This document shows positions 49,559 to 60,436 of a DNA stretch of 64,000 bases, in pieces. The position numbers and the translations under genes are program-made. How positions within the stretch are numbered: position 1 is the first letter of the stretch; the number at the start of each line of letters is the position of its first letter. The stretch comes from Silene conica (taxonomy: Eukaryota > Streptophyta > Magnoliopsida > Caryophyllales > Caryophyllaceae): contig CM055315.2 of the NCBI GenBank assembly GCA_029255685.2, positions 54,031,358 to 54,095,357 of the forward strand, read 5' to 3'. The notes beneath the pieces are model-generated. The model saw only the letters and a list, made by a program, of their open reading frames with translations. It did no database searches and was not told where the DNA came from.

Positions 49559-51564
49559 CTAAAACCTTTGCAAACCTAAGCTTCTTACATGGGTTCGGAA
49601 CACATCTCTCGCAATAGGTTTAGTTAACGGATCAACTATCATCTTATTAGTCGATATATACTTAATGGCTATCTCTTTATTCTTTATGGCGTCTCGAACA
49701 AAATGATAACGCCTCTTAATATGTTTGGTCTTCCTATGAAATTTCGGATCCTGGGCAAATTGGATAGCAGCAGTATTGTCACAAAACATTTCAACAGGTT
49801 CATCAACTTTAGGAGTAAGTTTCAGATCCTGAAGAAAACACCTCAACCACATTGCCTCTTGAACGGCAAGGCTAGCAGCGACATACTCTGCTTCCATAGT
49901 TGACAAAGCAATACAATCTTGCTTTTTACTGCACCAGGATATTGCACCTCCACCAAGGATAAAAGCATATCCTGAGGTTGATTTAGACTCATCTAAATCA
50001 CCACCCCAATCGGCATCCGAATAACCCTTTAGCCTCAAATCTCCACCATGAAAACAGAGGACTAAATCACTTGTGCCACGAAGATAACGCATAATCCTCT
50101 TTACTCCTTGCCAGTGCGCAGGTCCCGGGTTGCTTTGGAAACGACTCACCAGCCAACCGCATAGCAGATGTCCGACCGTGTACACAACATGGCGTACATC
50201 AAACTACCAATCGCATTGGCATATGGAACTTTGCTCATTTGCTTCTTTTCTGAATCTGTTTTAGGGCATTGATCAAGGCTTAGAGTTTTACTCTTTTCAA
50301 CTGGAGTGTCAATGGGTTTGGAATTATGCATATTGAATCGTTCCAACACTTTTTTAATATATGACTCTTGAGACAAACCAAGGAGTTTCTTAGAACGATC
50401 TCGCATAATTTATACACCTAGGACATACCTAGCTTCTCCCATATCCTTCATCTCAAAGACAGAGGATAGCCATTGCTTAGCGGCATTAATCATCTCCAAG
50501 TTGTCACCAGCTAGTAGTATATCATCAACATATAACGAGAGAAACACAATCCCTTTTGCAGTTTTGTTGACATACACACAATGATCTTCATCCACCATAT
50601 AGAAGCCAAACTCAGTTATAGCCTCATGGAATCTGAAATACCATCGCCTAGAAGACTGTTTGAGACCATATATAGATCTTTTAAGACGACACACTTTGTC
50701 ATCTTCACCTTTTGAGACGAACCCAATAGGTTGATCCATATAGATCTCTTCCTCAAGTGTCCCATTGAGGAAAGCAGTCTTTACGTCCATTTGGAACAAC
50801 TCCAAGTCCAAATGGGCAACTAGAGCTAGTAGGAGGCAAATAGAGGCAAGTCTCACCACAGGAGAAAATGTCTCATCATAGTCTATACCCTCAATTTGGG
50901 TAAAACCTTTCGCTACCAATCGGACTTTGAACTTATCAATTGACCCATCCGCTTTACGCTTAACTTTGAAAACCCATTTGTTCCCAATTGACTTACGTCT
51001 AGAAGGAAGGTCAACAAGTTCCCAAACTCCATTCCTTGTCATAGAGTCCATCTCATCCTTCATAGCATTCATCCACTCTTGACTATTTGGTGATTCCATA
51101 GCTTCTCTAAAAGAAATAGGTTTATCGATCTCTGTAATAGCACAAAGGAGAGCTTCTTCTACTCGTTTTTCGATATTGAAATATCGTCGAGGAACTCTCC
51201 CTCGTTCACTCTTACGTTCCACACCATTAAGTGAAGAATCTCTCCCACTATCTTCCAAAGAAATGGGATCTTGGACTTGAGAACTAATCTCATGTTCTAC
51301 ACTTGATGGTTGAGGACTTACCTCAATTTCAAGTGGATCTTCACTAGAAGGTAAATTCCCAACTTCTTGAATTGCGGGACTATTCCCATTATTCACACTA
51401 GACGGGTTTTCACCATCTCCGGTGACTTCGAGAGTTCTAAATTCCCCCTCTTCACCTAGAGATGGTTGTTGTAACTCATACAGCTCGAGATCTTTGTTAA
51501 TTTCACCAATACTTGGGAACTCATCCTCAAGGAAAGTGACATTACGAGAATCAATCTCGGTCAT
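49559..51564 (-). pseudogene. Copia pol, integrase tail, RT and RNase H; 5'-truncated
   Basis: Reads from the integrase C-terminal end (SRNVTFLEDEF) and a serine-rich linker into RT: EWMNAMKDEMDSMTRNGVWELV, NKWVFKVKRKADGS, VAKGFTQIEGIDYDETFSPVV, FQMDVKTAFLNGTLEEEIYM, SIYGLKQSSRRWY and catalytic YVDDILLAGD. RNase H follows (YSDADWGGD, STSGYAF, SKKQDCIALSTMEAEY, CDNTAAIQFAQDP, VDPLTKP). There is one in-frame TAA near 50409 in a GV(x)IMRDRS context and a 1-bp loss near 50160 (VGW to LVSRF). Gag, protease and most of integrase are absent: the frame ends at about 51575, where Athila LTR-like DNA begins. It is unlike the Tork-type pol at 14893, so it is a different Copia lineage. Confidence 0.92.
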
Positions 51565-51615
51565 GCCACCATTTGGGTGCTCACCATACGACCTAGTAAG
51601 TGCGAGAGCCCGCTA

Positions 51616-51956
51616 GTAATAATCGTTCTAAGACTAGTAATAAAATCGAGAGATAATTGCTAATAAGTCTAGACAACTTTTGGTCATATGTTTCCCCAAT
51701 TCGACATCAATTATTGATAATTTACATGTGTGAACCTATTTCCCTAGATCTTTTATTATCATTGTTTTACATCTCAATTTGTTATCGTTTTAATCATCAA
51801 ACCAAACAATCAATCGAACCGACCTTGATAGAATTCTAACCATAGCTTGTCATATTGCATCTACCGTCTCCCTGAGATCGACCCCTACTTCCTTATCTAC
51901 ATTTATTTGTTAGTTAAGACTAGGGTATCTTTGTTAGGTACGCGATAAGCCTATCA
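51616..51956 (+). repeat. 3' part of the 5' LTR of Athila-like element A
   Basis: Ends GCGATAAGCCTATCA, 4 bp before an Athila-type primer site. The 5' part of the LTR is lost or displaced by the Copia pol on its left. Confidence 0.7.
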
Positions 51957-51960
51957 AATT

Positions 51961-51979
51961 TTGGCGCCGTTGCCGGGGA
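51961..51979 (+). promoter_or_regulatory. Primer binding site of element A (tRNA-Asp type)
   Basis: TTGGCGCCGTTGCCGGGGA, the primer-site sequence usual for Athila Gypsy elements. Confidence 0.85.
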
Positions 51980-52090
51980 GCACGGTTTTCTTGCTTTGTG
52001 ATTAGTTGAATTTTATCTTGTTTTTCCTTGTCTTAAGGAACACTTGTTCCTTGAGACCGTTACTTACAATCCTCTCTAGATTGTTGTCTT

Positions 52091-52658
52091 ATGCCCAGGT
52101 CCTCACGGATTGGTGAACTACTTCCGGTTGATCCCGAGCCTGAGAAAACCTTGCGTAGACGACAACGTTTCTTGAAGGAAATTTCTGAAGCTGCAACTCT
52201 TGCACAACTTGAAAGTGCGAGAAAATCTTATTTAGAAGACCTTCAATTACTTGAGGAAGGAGAAGTTTCCAATTCACAACCAATAAGGAAGATGGTTCGT
52301 TTATCCGATCATTCTAAGCCCACCGCGGCTATGCTTCCTAAGGGTATTGCTACTGCCCAAATTGATGCGGAAAATTTTGAGATCAAGCCGGCTTTTATTA
52401 GCCTTGTTGAGAGAAAACAATTCGGTGGAGGTCCATTGGAAGATCCTAATTTGCACATCACAAATTTTTGCGATTATTGCTCGATGATTAGGCAAACGGG
52501 TGTGACACAAGAGCAGATAAGGGAGATACTCTTCCCTTTTTCATTGAGAGACAACGCCAAGTTGTGGATTAATAGCCTTGATAGGACCGCTTTGGGGATC
52601 ACCAATTGGGAAACATTGGCTCTCGCATTTTATCAAAAATATTTTCCACCGGAAAAGA
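52091..52658 (+). pseudogene. gag: Athila-like gag of element A, first part
   Basis: Open from ATG at 52091. It starts MPRSSRIGELLPVDPEPE, has a helical KTLRRRQRFLKEISEA segment, and then the Athila gag core (FEIKPAFISLVERKQFGG, LHITNFCDYCSMIRQTGVTQEQIREILFPFSLRD, AKLWINSLD, WETLALAFYQKYFPP). It is cut after FPPEK by element B. It resumes in frame at 63626, past B and one copy of the AAAGA duplication, so the only visible break in the N-terminal gag is the insertion. Confidence 0.9.
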
Positions 52659-53252
52659 TGATGCCCGTCGTTGAGGGTACCAAAGATAAAATTTATAATT
52701 CCTAAACCTAAACTATAGATAGTGAAAGTCAGGGTCGAACCACAGAGAGGTGGGGAATGTTTATTGTTTGGTGTTAATGTTTAAAGGTAACAAATTTGGG
52801 GATTTTGATTGTTGATTACTAAGTCTAAGCAAAGAATTAAAATAAAACAAGAAATAAAGATGAGAATAAAATATAATAAAAGGGATGCTAGGATGTTTGG
52901 GGTAATAAATAGCTAAGGTAATATAAATCCTAAGGTCAACATGTATTGCAGTCGCGTAAGGGGTGTAACATAACTTTTTAGGTCTATGCTACCTAATAGC
53001 TCCTTTCGGCCTATGCTATTAGTTCCTAGGTCTCACAATTATTGGGTGTCAACAATAAGGGGGATTCCTAAATCTTAGGTCACATACCTTTCAGTCTTAA
53101 GTAACCTAGCCGTCTTAAGGTGTAAACCAATGCCCTTCCCGTATCTCTCAATCTTGGGTAGGTCATTACTAACGTCCTACAAGTCTCCTTTCAGTCTCAT
53201 TGTAGGATATTATAGTCAACAAGGAAAGACGAAACAAGATACATACGCGGGT

Positions 53253-53326
53253 GGTCGACCGACCAACTATTCCAGTCGGCCGACCACAGCCTCGGTCGAC
53301 CGACCCACTATTTGAGTCGGCCGACC
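53253..53326. repeat. Four phased GGTCG motifs in the LTR
   Basis: GGTCGACCGACC at 53253 and 53294; AGTCGGCCGACC at 53274 and 53315. Start-to-start steps are 21, 20 and 21 bp. Spacers AACTATTCC, ACAGCCTC and CACTATTTG. Confidence 0.92.
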
Positions 53327-53814
53327 GCGGCTCTGCTACAAGTCGGTCTTGGAATTTCTACTACCTACGCATATTCATCCCCTACATCCTAACATATGAA
53401 ATTTAGCTACTCATGGTTATTAAGACGATTATAAAAACGGGAATAAACATGGTAAACATAGTAAATAATCTAAACATGCGAGATTCAATAAAGCTTGAGA
53501 ATTCTATCTTAATTGAATGCAATAGTAATAAGAACAATAATAAAGCTAGATTAAAAGAGTAATTACCAAAATCGGAATTAGGGCAGAAAGGAACAAACTT
53601 TATTGAATGCTTGGGAATTATCGAAAGATTACAAAACTAAAATTCTTCTAAATAAAACTTGATTATTGAATATGAATATGTCTTGATAAAAGCTGGATGT
53701 GTATTGATACCCAAACCCTAATCACAAGATTAGTTTATATAGGGCCAAAGATTAGAGTTTCCTAAAGACTCCTACTTCTAATTTATTTCCGAAACTGTTC
53801 CTGGGCTTCGCTGA

Positions 53815-53847
53815 GGTCGGTCGACCACTTTGGTGGGTCGGTCGACC
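53815..53847. repeat. Motif pair in the LTR
   Basis: GGTCGGTCGACC at 53815 and 53836, 9-bp spacer ACTTTGGTG. Confidence 0.92.
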
Positions 53848-53913
53848 TCTTTCACGGGCTTAGTTGAATTCTGGGCCTTTATTCAAAATTCGGACTTTAT
53901 AGAAATTATGCCT

Positions 53914-53946
53914 GGTCGGCCGACCCGTTTAGTTGGTCGGTCGACC
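53914..53946. repeat. Motif pair in the LTR
   Basis: GGTCGGCCGACC at 53914 and GGTCGGTCGACC at 53935, 9-bp spacer CGTTTAGTT. Confidence 0.92.
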
Positions 53947-54235
53947 GCTTCCGCAAGGAATTCTTCGGTTTTCTTCTCGCTTTGACTTCTGGTACTTAAA
54001 TAAAGACTCCAGTTGACTTTCCATCGTTCCTTAATTATGAAAAAGACTCGAGGACATGAATTTGGTGCTAAATCGTCCCTTTTCCGCATAAATCTGCAAA
54101 AGTGCATAAAAATACGAAAGTACACGATTGTTGGGAAATAAAGGCTAAAACATAGTAAATGAGCGACCAAATGCGTGTAAAAATAGATGAAAAACATCAT
54201 AAAATAGACACGCATCAAATTCCCCAAACCAAACC

Positions 54236-54255
54236 CTTGCTTGCCCTCAAGCAAG
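54236..54255. repeat. Inverted repeat next to the polypurine tract of B
   Basis: CTTGCTTG and CAAGCAAG, 8-bp arms with a 4-base loop, 5 bp from the CCCCAAACC/AAACC tract. Confidence 0.85.
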
Positions 54256-54869
54256 AAATAGACTCGATCTTAACTAATGGAACGATTTCAATCTCAGAGC
54301 GAAATTTACATGTAAGCCTATACCAATGCCAAGTACAAAATGAGAAAGTATTCAAATCATGCAAACGAGTTATGGTGTCGTCAAACTTGCAACACTAGAG
54401 ATTATAGAGACTTTATACCATGGACTCTCGCGGTACGCTCGAGACACTCATGAAGCAAGGGTGAGTATACGTAAAAGATAGAAAGAAGTAATTTTGTAGA
54501 GACACTCACCTAACTGCGACCCTTGAAAACATGCCTGCAATCTAACATGAACAAGAATTCTACAACTATGTATAACAAATTCATTAAGTGACTCGGATAC
54601 ATGCAATTGAGGTTATGAAAGATATGTGAGGTAAAAGGTAAAAGGTGGTTAAGATGCTTTTGGATATGTGGGGTTAATAACCAAGCTAGTAAAACCGTTT
54701 CCCAACAACATAATTCACAACTTTTGATATTAAGGAAGTGCTCTTTTGTAGCACAACTCTCACATTATATAAGAAAGGGCTCCCAAATATTTTTGAATGA
54801 AGCACGGGAGTGATAACATATAAAAGAAAGGGATTTTTGGAACGAATTTCGAATCTGATAATGACAGTT

Positions 54870-54902
54870 GGTCGGCCGACCCATGAAGGAGGTCGGTCGA
54901 CT
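54870..54902. repeat. Motif pair in B 3' non-coding region
   Basis: GGTCGGCCGACC at 54870 and GGTCGGTCGACT at 54891, 9-bp spacer CATGAAGGA. Confidence 0.9.
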
Positions 54903-55698
54903 GATTTTTGTACGTTTTTGACTTTTTCCGTTTTTTTCTTTTTTCTTTCTTTCTTTTTCTGAATTTTTCTGTTCTTTTTCTTTTATTTCTTGCTTTCTTT
55001 CTTTTATCTTTTTGCTCAAGATAGCATACAAACCAAGATACCTCAAAATAAACCAAGGACTACAAATACTAGCTTGGAAGGGTAGGCTAAGTATGGGATG
55101 TAGATTTGGGGGAATAAAAAGGCAAATTTGGCTATGTAGAGCTTATGGGTAAATATGAGAAAAGGGATCCCAAATGCACGTATCAAGATTCACAAAACGA
55201 GATAGTAAAACAAGTATATAACAATTCAAGTTCATGTTTATGCATATTGATGTAACATGTTCCAAGGGGAGTACTACTCACATTCTAGACAACTGGTTTA
55301 AGAATGAAACCAGGAATAAGGCTCTAAAACTCAGAATGTATAGTAGGTTGCCAAGATATAAGTCAAGTCTCAAGATATGCAAGTTGACAAAAACTCGTAG
55401 ATATGCAAAAGACTCTTATACTAAAACAAGTTGACAAGGCAATGGTAAAGGCATAAACATGTAAGAAAGCTAAATCATCCTTGAAATACTTTTGTTCCGA
55501 CTCGACCTATATGCTAAAATAAACGTGCATTTTTTTGTAAATTTTTTGAATTTTTTCATTTTTTTGTATTTTTTTGTATTTTTTTTTTCTTTTGTATAGG
55601 TAAGGAAAATAAAGAAAAGAACAATGCAAGACAGAAATGAATTAAACGTGTGACGAAATGCAATGCATGTGACACGAAACCATTCCCCAAACCAACCC

Positions 55699-55718
55699 GC
55701 ACAATGTCCCCATTGTGC
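55699..55718. repeat. Inverted repeat next to an internal CCCCAAACC
   Basis: GCACAATG and CATTGTGC, perfect 8-bp arms, 4-base loop, 5 bp after CCCCAAACC (55685-55693). Confidence 0.85.
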
Positions 55719-55834
55719 ATTAGCCTAAGTAAAGGTTTCAGAAAATTTAAAGAAAAGATGCGAATAAATAAAAACTAAGGAAAAATTGGAAAGAACTCAC
55801 TGGGTAAATAGACGTATGAGAAAAACCTCCCCAA

Positions 55835-55850
55835 ACCAGCGTAAGCTGGT
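55835..55850. repeat. Inverted repeat overlapping an internal CCCCAAACC
   Basis: ACCAGC and GCTGGT, 6-bp arms, 4-base loop; the left arm overlaps the end of CCCCAAACC (55829-55837). Confidence 0.75.
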
Positions 55851-55939
55851 AGGTTTTGGTGGCTAGCAATGCCACTCAAGTACCAAAGACGGTTGCACGG
55901 TTCCCGAGGGAGAAACGAATTATCTGTGACAGACAGGCA

Positions 55940-55972
55940 GGTCGACCGACCCAGAGAATAGGTCGACCGACC
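55940..55972. repeat. Motif pair in B 3' non-coding region
   Basis: GGTCGACCGACC at 55940 and 55961, 9-bp spacer CAGAGAATA. Confidence 0.92.
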
Positions 55973-56010
55973 TTCCTGCAGAATGCAGGAATTCAGCGAA
56001 ACTGCGACTA

Positions 56011-56043
56011 GGTCGACCGACTGGTGTATCTGGTCGGTCGACC
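56011..56043. repeat. Motif pair in B 3' non-coding region
   Basis: GGTCGACCGACT at 56011 and GGTCGGTCGACC at 56032, 9-bp spacer GGTGTATCT. Confidence 0.92.
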
Positions 56044-56247
56044 CTCTGTGTCCCAGCGGTCTTCGTTTCTTCGTAGAACCTGAAAAAGCAAGAAAAAAAT
56101 ATGCGCCCGCAAATGCGCGAGATTCCAGAAACAAGTCTAAAGTTTTAACTACGCAAGCATAAAGTTCTAAAACTACGAGCAAACCAAATAAAAAAAAGTC
56201 CCACACAACAAAAAACAAATTGTCTTTAAAACTGGAAATTGAAACAA

Positions 56248-57009
56248 CTATCCGCTAAAGATGCGGAAAATATCCGACCACGGCTTTTGACGATACGCCG
56301 TAGTCTCCACAGTGTTTGCTTGAGTAGCAAAACACATCTTCTTTCCGCCGTCGCAAAGCATATGCGACGGTCTCTCCTCTTGAGCCTGCCTCCTCTTTTT
56401 CTTTTCTTCCCGATCCACGACGTCCGGGTCTTCATCTTCTTTATAGCTTAAGCATCCCATTCCTCCTCTTTGGACTATGACTTCCTTCACTTTGGGTTTC
56501 CCCAAACCAATTCCTGCATTAGCCACAATAGAAGTGTCCTCCATATTGCTCCCAATCTGGGGCGGAGGTGTAAAAACAGATACAGGAACAGGTAATAAAG
56601 TAGGAGAAGTAGTGATGACCTCATACTTCTTTTCAGAAGTGATAGCATTACATGTGATGGGGGTCATAACATCCTTTTTACTATAAGATAGGCCATATAT
56701 AATAGAATGTTTTCCTACTTTGAAGGTCAAAGTCCCAGTGCCTACATCTATAATGGCACCTGCAGTGTGGAGGAAAGGTCTTCCTAGAATTATAGGTATA
56801 TGGGCATCCTCTGGGATGTCCAAAACTACGAAGTCAACTGGGAAGATAAACCTGTCAATGCGCACAGGGATGTTTTCCAACACCCCTATAGGTTCCATAG
56901 ATGTACGATCTGCCATCTGGACGGTCATACTGGTCACTGCAAATTCGGTCATTCCTAATTTTAAGGCAACGCTTAGGGGCATGACACTTATACTAGCACC
57001 TAAGTCGCA
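56248..57009 (-). pseudogene. Athila-like retroviral-type aspartic protease of B, C-terminal part
   Basis: Continues in frame from the insertion point: CDLGASISVMPLSVALKLG holds the active site as D-L-G-A-S rather than D-T/S-G-A. DRFIFPVDFVVLDI and IPIILGRPFLHTAGAIIDV with the second conserved (I/V)ILGRPF block follow, then a long low-complexity tail ending ...DIFRIFSG and a stop at 56248. In autonomous Athila elements RT would follow; here it does not. The N-terminal half is on the far side of the solo LTR. Confidence 0.88.
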
Positions 57010-57014
57010 TAAAG

Positions 57015-59825
57015 TGTAACACCCCCATTTATTTAAGAGCCTTTAACAAGACATTCTCAAATAAATAGGACTGTTACCTTCTCAGAATGTCTGAGGTAGT
57101 GAATAACAAAGTAAAAACAAACCAAGGTACTTTATATAAAATACGATAAAATTTAAACTTTCGATATTACAACTACTACGCAAGAATAAAAGTACAACTG
57201 ATGATAACATCTAAGTATGTGATCTAATTCTAAGTAGGTCCAAGCCATGTCTCACTCCTTGCCCAAGCTCCTAGTCCATCTGTCTCTGACCTGTAGAATC
57301 TACTCCCCATTCCGGATCATCGTAGGTGTACACGAATACACTGTCAACCTCGCGGTTGAGTAGGGTAGCACAATAATAAATAATGCAACAAAGATGATAT
57401 GCAAATGTCATGATATGCTCGAGCTCAATCTCATTCTCAATCTCAAACTCATACCCGTGCACCAAGCCATACCGAACCTCCCGGCAGACTATAATCGGTC
57501 GTCACCGAACACCAGCTCAATAGCTGATAAGACACCAGGCCTGGTCTGCAGAACCACCCTGGGCTTTGTATCAGAACAATATCTGATCCACAATATCTCA
57601 GTAACCAATGCATATGCATGCTCATGAATGCCACAATATAAATATTTAATCATGCTATCAAATACTGAAATACTCATGCCATTGCAAATAACCCACAGTC
57701 AATCCAACCAATGTCATTCTTATATAATTCATGCTTGCATCCATCACATATAAAGCAACATCCTTTCATAACACATCACAGAGTAAACACCCATTCATAT
57801 CAGTTCATAAAGTATAGAGTCAGTGTATTCTACCTGGATAGCAATATAATCCAATAGCAAGCCAGCGAGTTAACGGAATAATGGCACTTCACAACCGTCA
57901 CCTAACAAAATAATATACTTAATTACTAACTAATACAATTACGCAACCAATATAATATATCGATTATTCAAATTAATTATTTAAATAGTATATTACGCAC
58001 AACGAGACCGTATTAATCACGACTACTTCAATTAACTTGACTAACCCGTCTTTGTTACTTTTATAACTAACTTCAATTCAATAACCGAACATAGAAAAAC
58101 GAACTATTGATGGCCGTCACATTCTTATATAAAATTACTTAACAACTTTAATAATTACTAACATGAACGAAATTGCTAGCAATAATAATCATATTAACAA
58201 CGATAATATTATCACGATAACAATATTAATAATATTAATAATAATAGCAACATTAGTAATAACAAGAATGATGATAACAACAATAATAGTAATGATAACA
58301 TCTACTAATGATAATACTAATAATATTAATACTAACATATAATATTAATAATATAACAATCAATAATAATAATAATAATAATAATAATGCACAAACCAAA
58401 ACAACCCATATAAACATATTATCATATGGTATTAATAATAATAATTGTAATAGTAATAAAAATCATAAACAGCTAAACTAATGCACTAAACACGACAAAG
58501 ACACGGATTAGCAAACACGTTTACGAAAACAGCCCAACAACGATGAACAGGCCCCACGACTTCAGCCTCGGACAGCCCTAACACACGCCCCATCGACCAC
58601 CTTACGCTGCCTAGACCGCCACCTAAACACCGTGGCTGCCATCCCCACACCATGGACTCCCCATTGACGCCAACCTCCTCCCTTGACTCGCCCCCACCAG
58701 ACCTCGACATCAGCTACAAACCCCCGTGGTCACAACCCCACATTCCGAACTCACTACACACACCATACCAAAACACCCCGACTAACACCAGCAACAGCCT
58801 CTGCCTCCTCCAGTGGCACCACTAGGATCACCCCTGAGCCTCGGTGGTTCCATGGGAGGAAGTAGTGGGGGTCGACTCAGCAGCCACCACCCAAACTAAT
58901 GCCTTGAAACCCAGCAACCCACAATCCCCGTTTCCCTCTGTTTCGCCACAAAAATCGACCAACAAAACGACAACCACCTTAACACTGCTATAAGACACAG
59001 AAACCCACCACGAACACCACCACGCCCACAACCTGACTACCACCCTACAGGTACTCTAATGTTCATCGAGATTTTAAATAGAATAAAGGTCGAAACACAG
59101 TGCAAATATTCACGCTCAGGGACTCTGTTATGGAAGCGAACGCAAAACAGTCGACACACGCTACTAACACCACGCATACGATGGTCCTTGGTGGTCAACG
59201 ACAACCCCACTATGGTCAACTTACCATTGTTATACATCCTAGACCATCATCACATAACAATCAGAAATATATCTTGATTATACGAGACACAAACTGCGAA
59301 ACAAAATGAGCATAACAACTACGATAAGCAGCGATAGCAACATACCCTTTTTCCTGGCGTAACGAACCACCCTAGGACTGTTTAACCACCGTGTGAAACC
59401 GTCCATGGTAAACCCAGATGTGGCGGCAACAAAGTTGGGTGCTTATGTCAGACGTTCATTAGGTTAGGGGTAGGGTTTGGGTTGAGTCTTTATGTGACGG
59501 CAGAGGCATTGTGAGGGGTTTGTGTTATGTTGTGTTATTATTACAATTCGAGTTGGGCTGCAATTAAGCACGCACTTCAAGGCCCAATCCCGTTACTCAC
59601 GACACGATATATTACTAATACTCATATACGATACTTTACTTATGACACATAAGGTATAACAACATTATTCGACACTTTAATTATCTAAAATCACCTTCCA
59701 AATAACTATACAAAAAGTCCACATAATAAACGCTTATTCGATTATTAATTATCGAATATAAACGCCCAGAAAAATATCAACACGCTTATATAATAAATAT
59801 TAAGGTAAAAATACGGAGTATTACA
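57015..59825 (-). mobile_element. Solo Gypsy LTR, 2.8 kb, inside the protease of B
   Basis: Runs from TGTAACACCCCCATTT to CGGAGTATTACA; the 5-bp duplication TAAAG is at 57010-57014 and 59826-59830. It shares its head with the LTR at 12109 (TGTAACACCCCCATTTATTTAAG, C-rich block, (AAT)n tract at about 58180-58390). No internal region. It is younger than the insertion of B. Confidence 0.92.
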
Positions 59826-60254
59826 TAAAGCCTTCTTAACTGGGAAGGTTCCTATATTACAGGGGACAGAAAAACTACCAGGGTCCTCTAATTTGTGAGG
59901 GGCAATGACATGTGTTAAAAAACTAGATGACTCTTCAGTGAGGGCCACCGACTCAACCTTTTCTAGAGACCTCTTTCTTGACAAAAGCTGTCTCATAAAT
60001 TTAAGATAAGAAGGTACTTGTTGAACTAATTCTAGAAACGAGACCTGAACATTTAATGAACGAATCACATCCTTAAATTTGTCAAAAGATACCTGATACT
60101 TCGAAGGTACGAGTCTTTCTGGGAAAGGAGCGGCTGAAGACTCAGTATTTGCAGCCCTCTTCAGAAACCTAGGGGTCTTATCACCCCTGAAAAGAAAATC
60201 CCTTAAGTTATTTGGTAATTCGGGACGAAAAGGAGCCTCTGGTTCTGCTTCTGC

Positions 60255-60286
60255 GGTCGGTCGACCATCTTCTTCGGTGGTCGACC
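60255..60286. repeat. Motif pair at the gag-protease junction, one copy short by 1 bp
   Basis: GGTCGGTCGACC at 60255 and GGTGGTCGACC (11 bp) at 60276, 9-bp spacer ATCTTCTTC. Confidence 0.9.
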
Positions 60287-60325
60287 GCTCTCCTGTTCAG
60301 CGAAAATTTTCGGATTCTGCTCTGT

Positions 60326-60358
60326 GGTCGGTCGACCTGGATCTTCGGTCGGTCGACC
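60326..60358. repeat. Motif pair at the gag-protease junction
   Basis: GGTCGGTCGACC at 60326 and 60347, 9-bp spacer TGGATCTTC. Confidence 0.92.
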
Positions 60359-60436
60359 GCTCTCGCTGCTACTCGGCTGTTTTTCTTTCTCGACCCCTAC
60401 TTTAACTCCACTTCGTAGGGATATGACGTTTAGAGT

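Larger units (their letters stand above)
52659..54217 (-). repeat. 3' LTR of element B (left copy)
   Basis: 1559 bp, no long frame on its sense strand beyond chance. Carries three motif clusters (53253, 53815, 53914). Differs from the right copy at eight positions. Confidence 0.93.
54218..56247 (-). other. 3' non-coding region of element B with polypurine tract and hairpin modules
   Basis: No RT or integrase and no conserved frame. 54218-54233, read on the minus strand, is the polypurine tract (GGTTTGGTTTGGGGAATT) next to the 3' LTR. CCCCAAACC recurs at 54222, 55685 and 55829, each next to a perfect short inverted repeat. Polypyrimidine runs lie at 54915-55015 and 55530-55600. Three motif pairs (54870, 55940, 56011) are present. 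Confidence 0.8.
59831..60436 (-). pseudogene. Gag-protease linker and protease N-terminal part of B
   Basis: After the gag stop (TAG) the same frame goes on with NVISLRSG, the block that follows gag in Athila polyproteins. It then passes through both GGTCG motif pairs, where they read GRPTEDPGRPT and a similar heptad. One motif (60276-60286) lacks a C, and from there the frame must shift by one base to recover the conserved protease leader (LPNNLRDFLFRGDKTPRFLKRA, FLELVQQVPSYLKFMRQLL, SVALTEESSSFLTHV, DPGSFSVPCNIG...KKALC). So the reading frame has one stop, one 1-bp loss and one insertion. Confidence 0.82.

Noticed and set aside
55775..56218. 147-codon minus-strand frame in element B
   Set aside because: No pol or envelope motifs; it runs through the GGTCG motif pairs and low-complexity DNA, and is not conserved with known Athila proteins.
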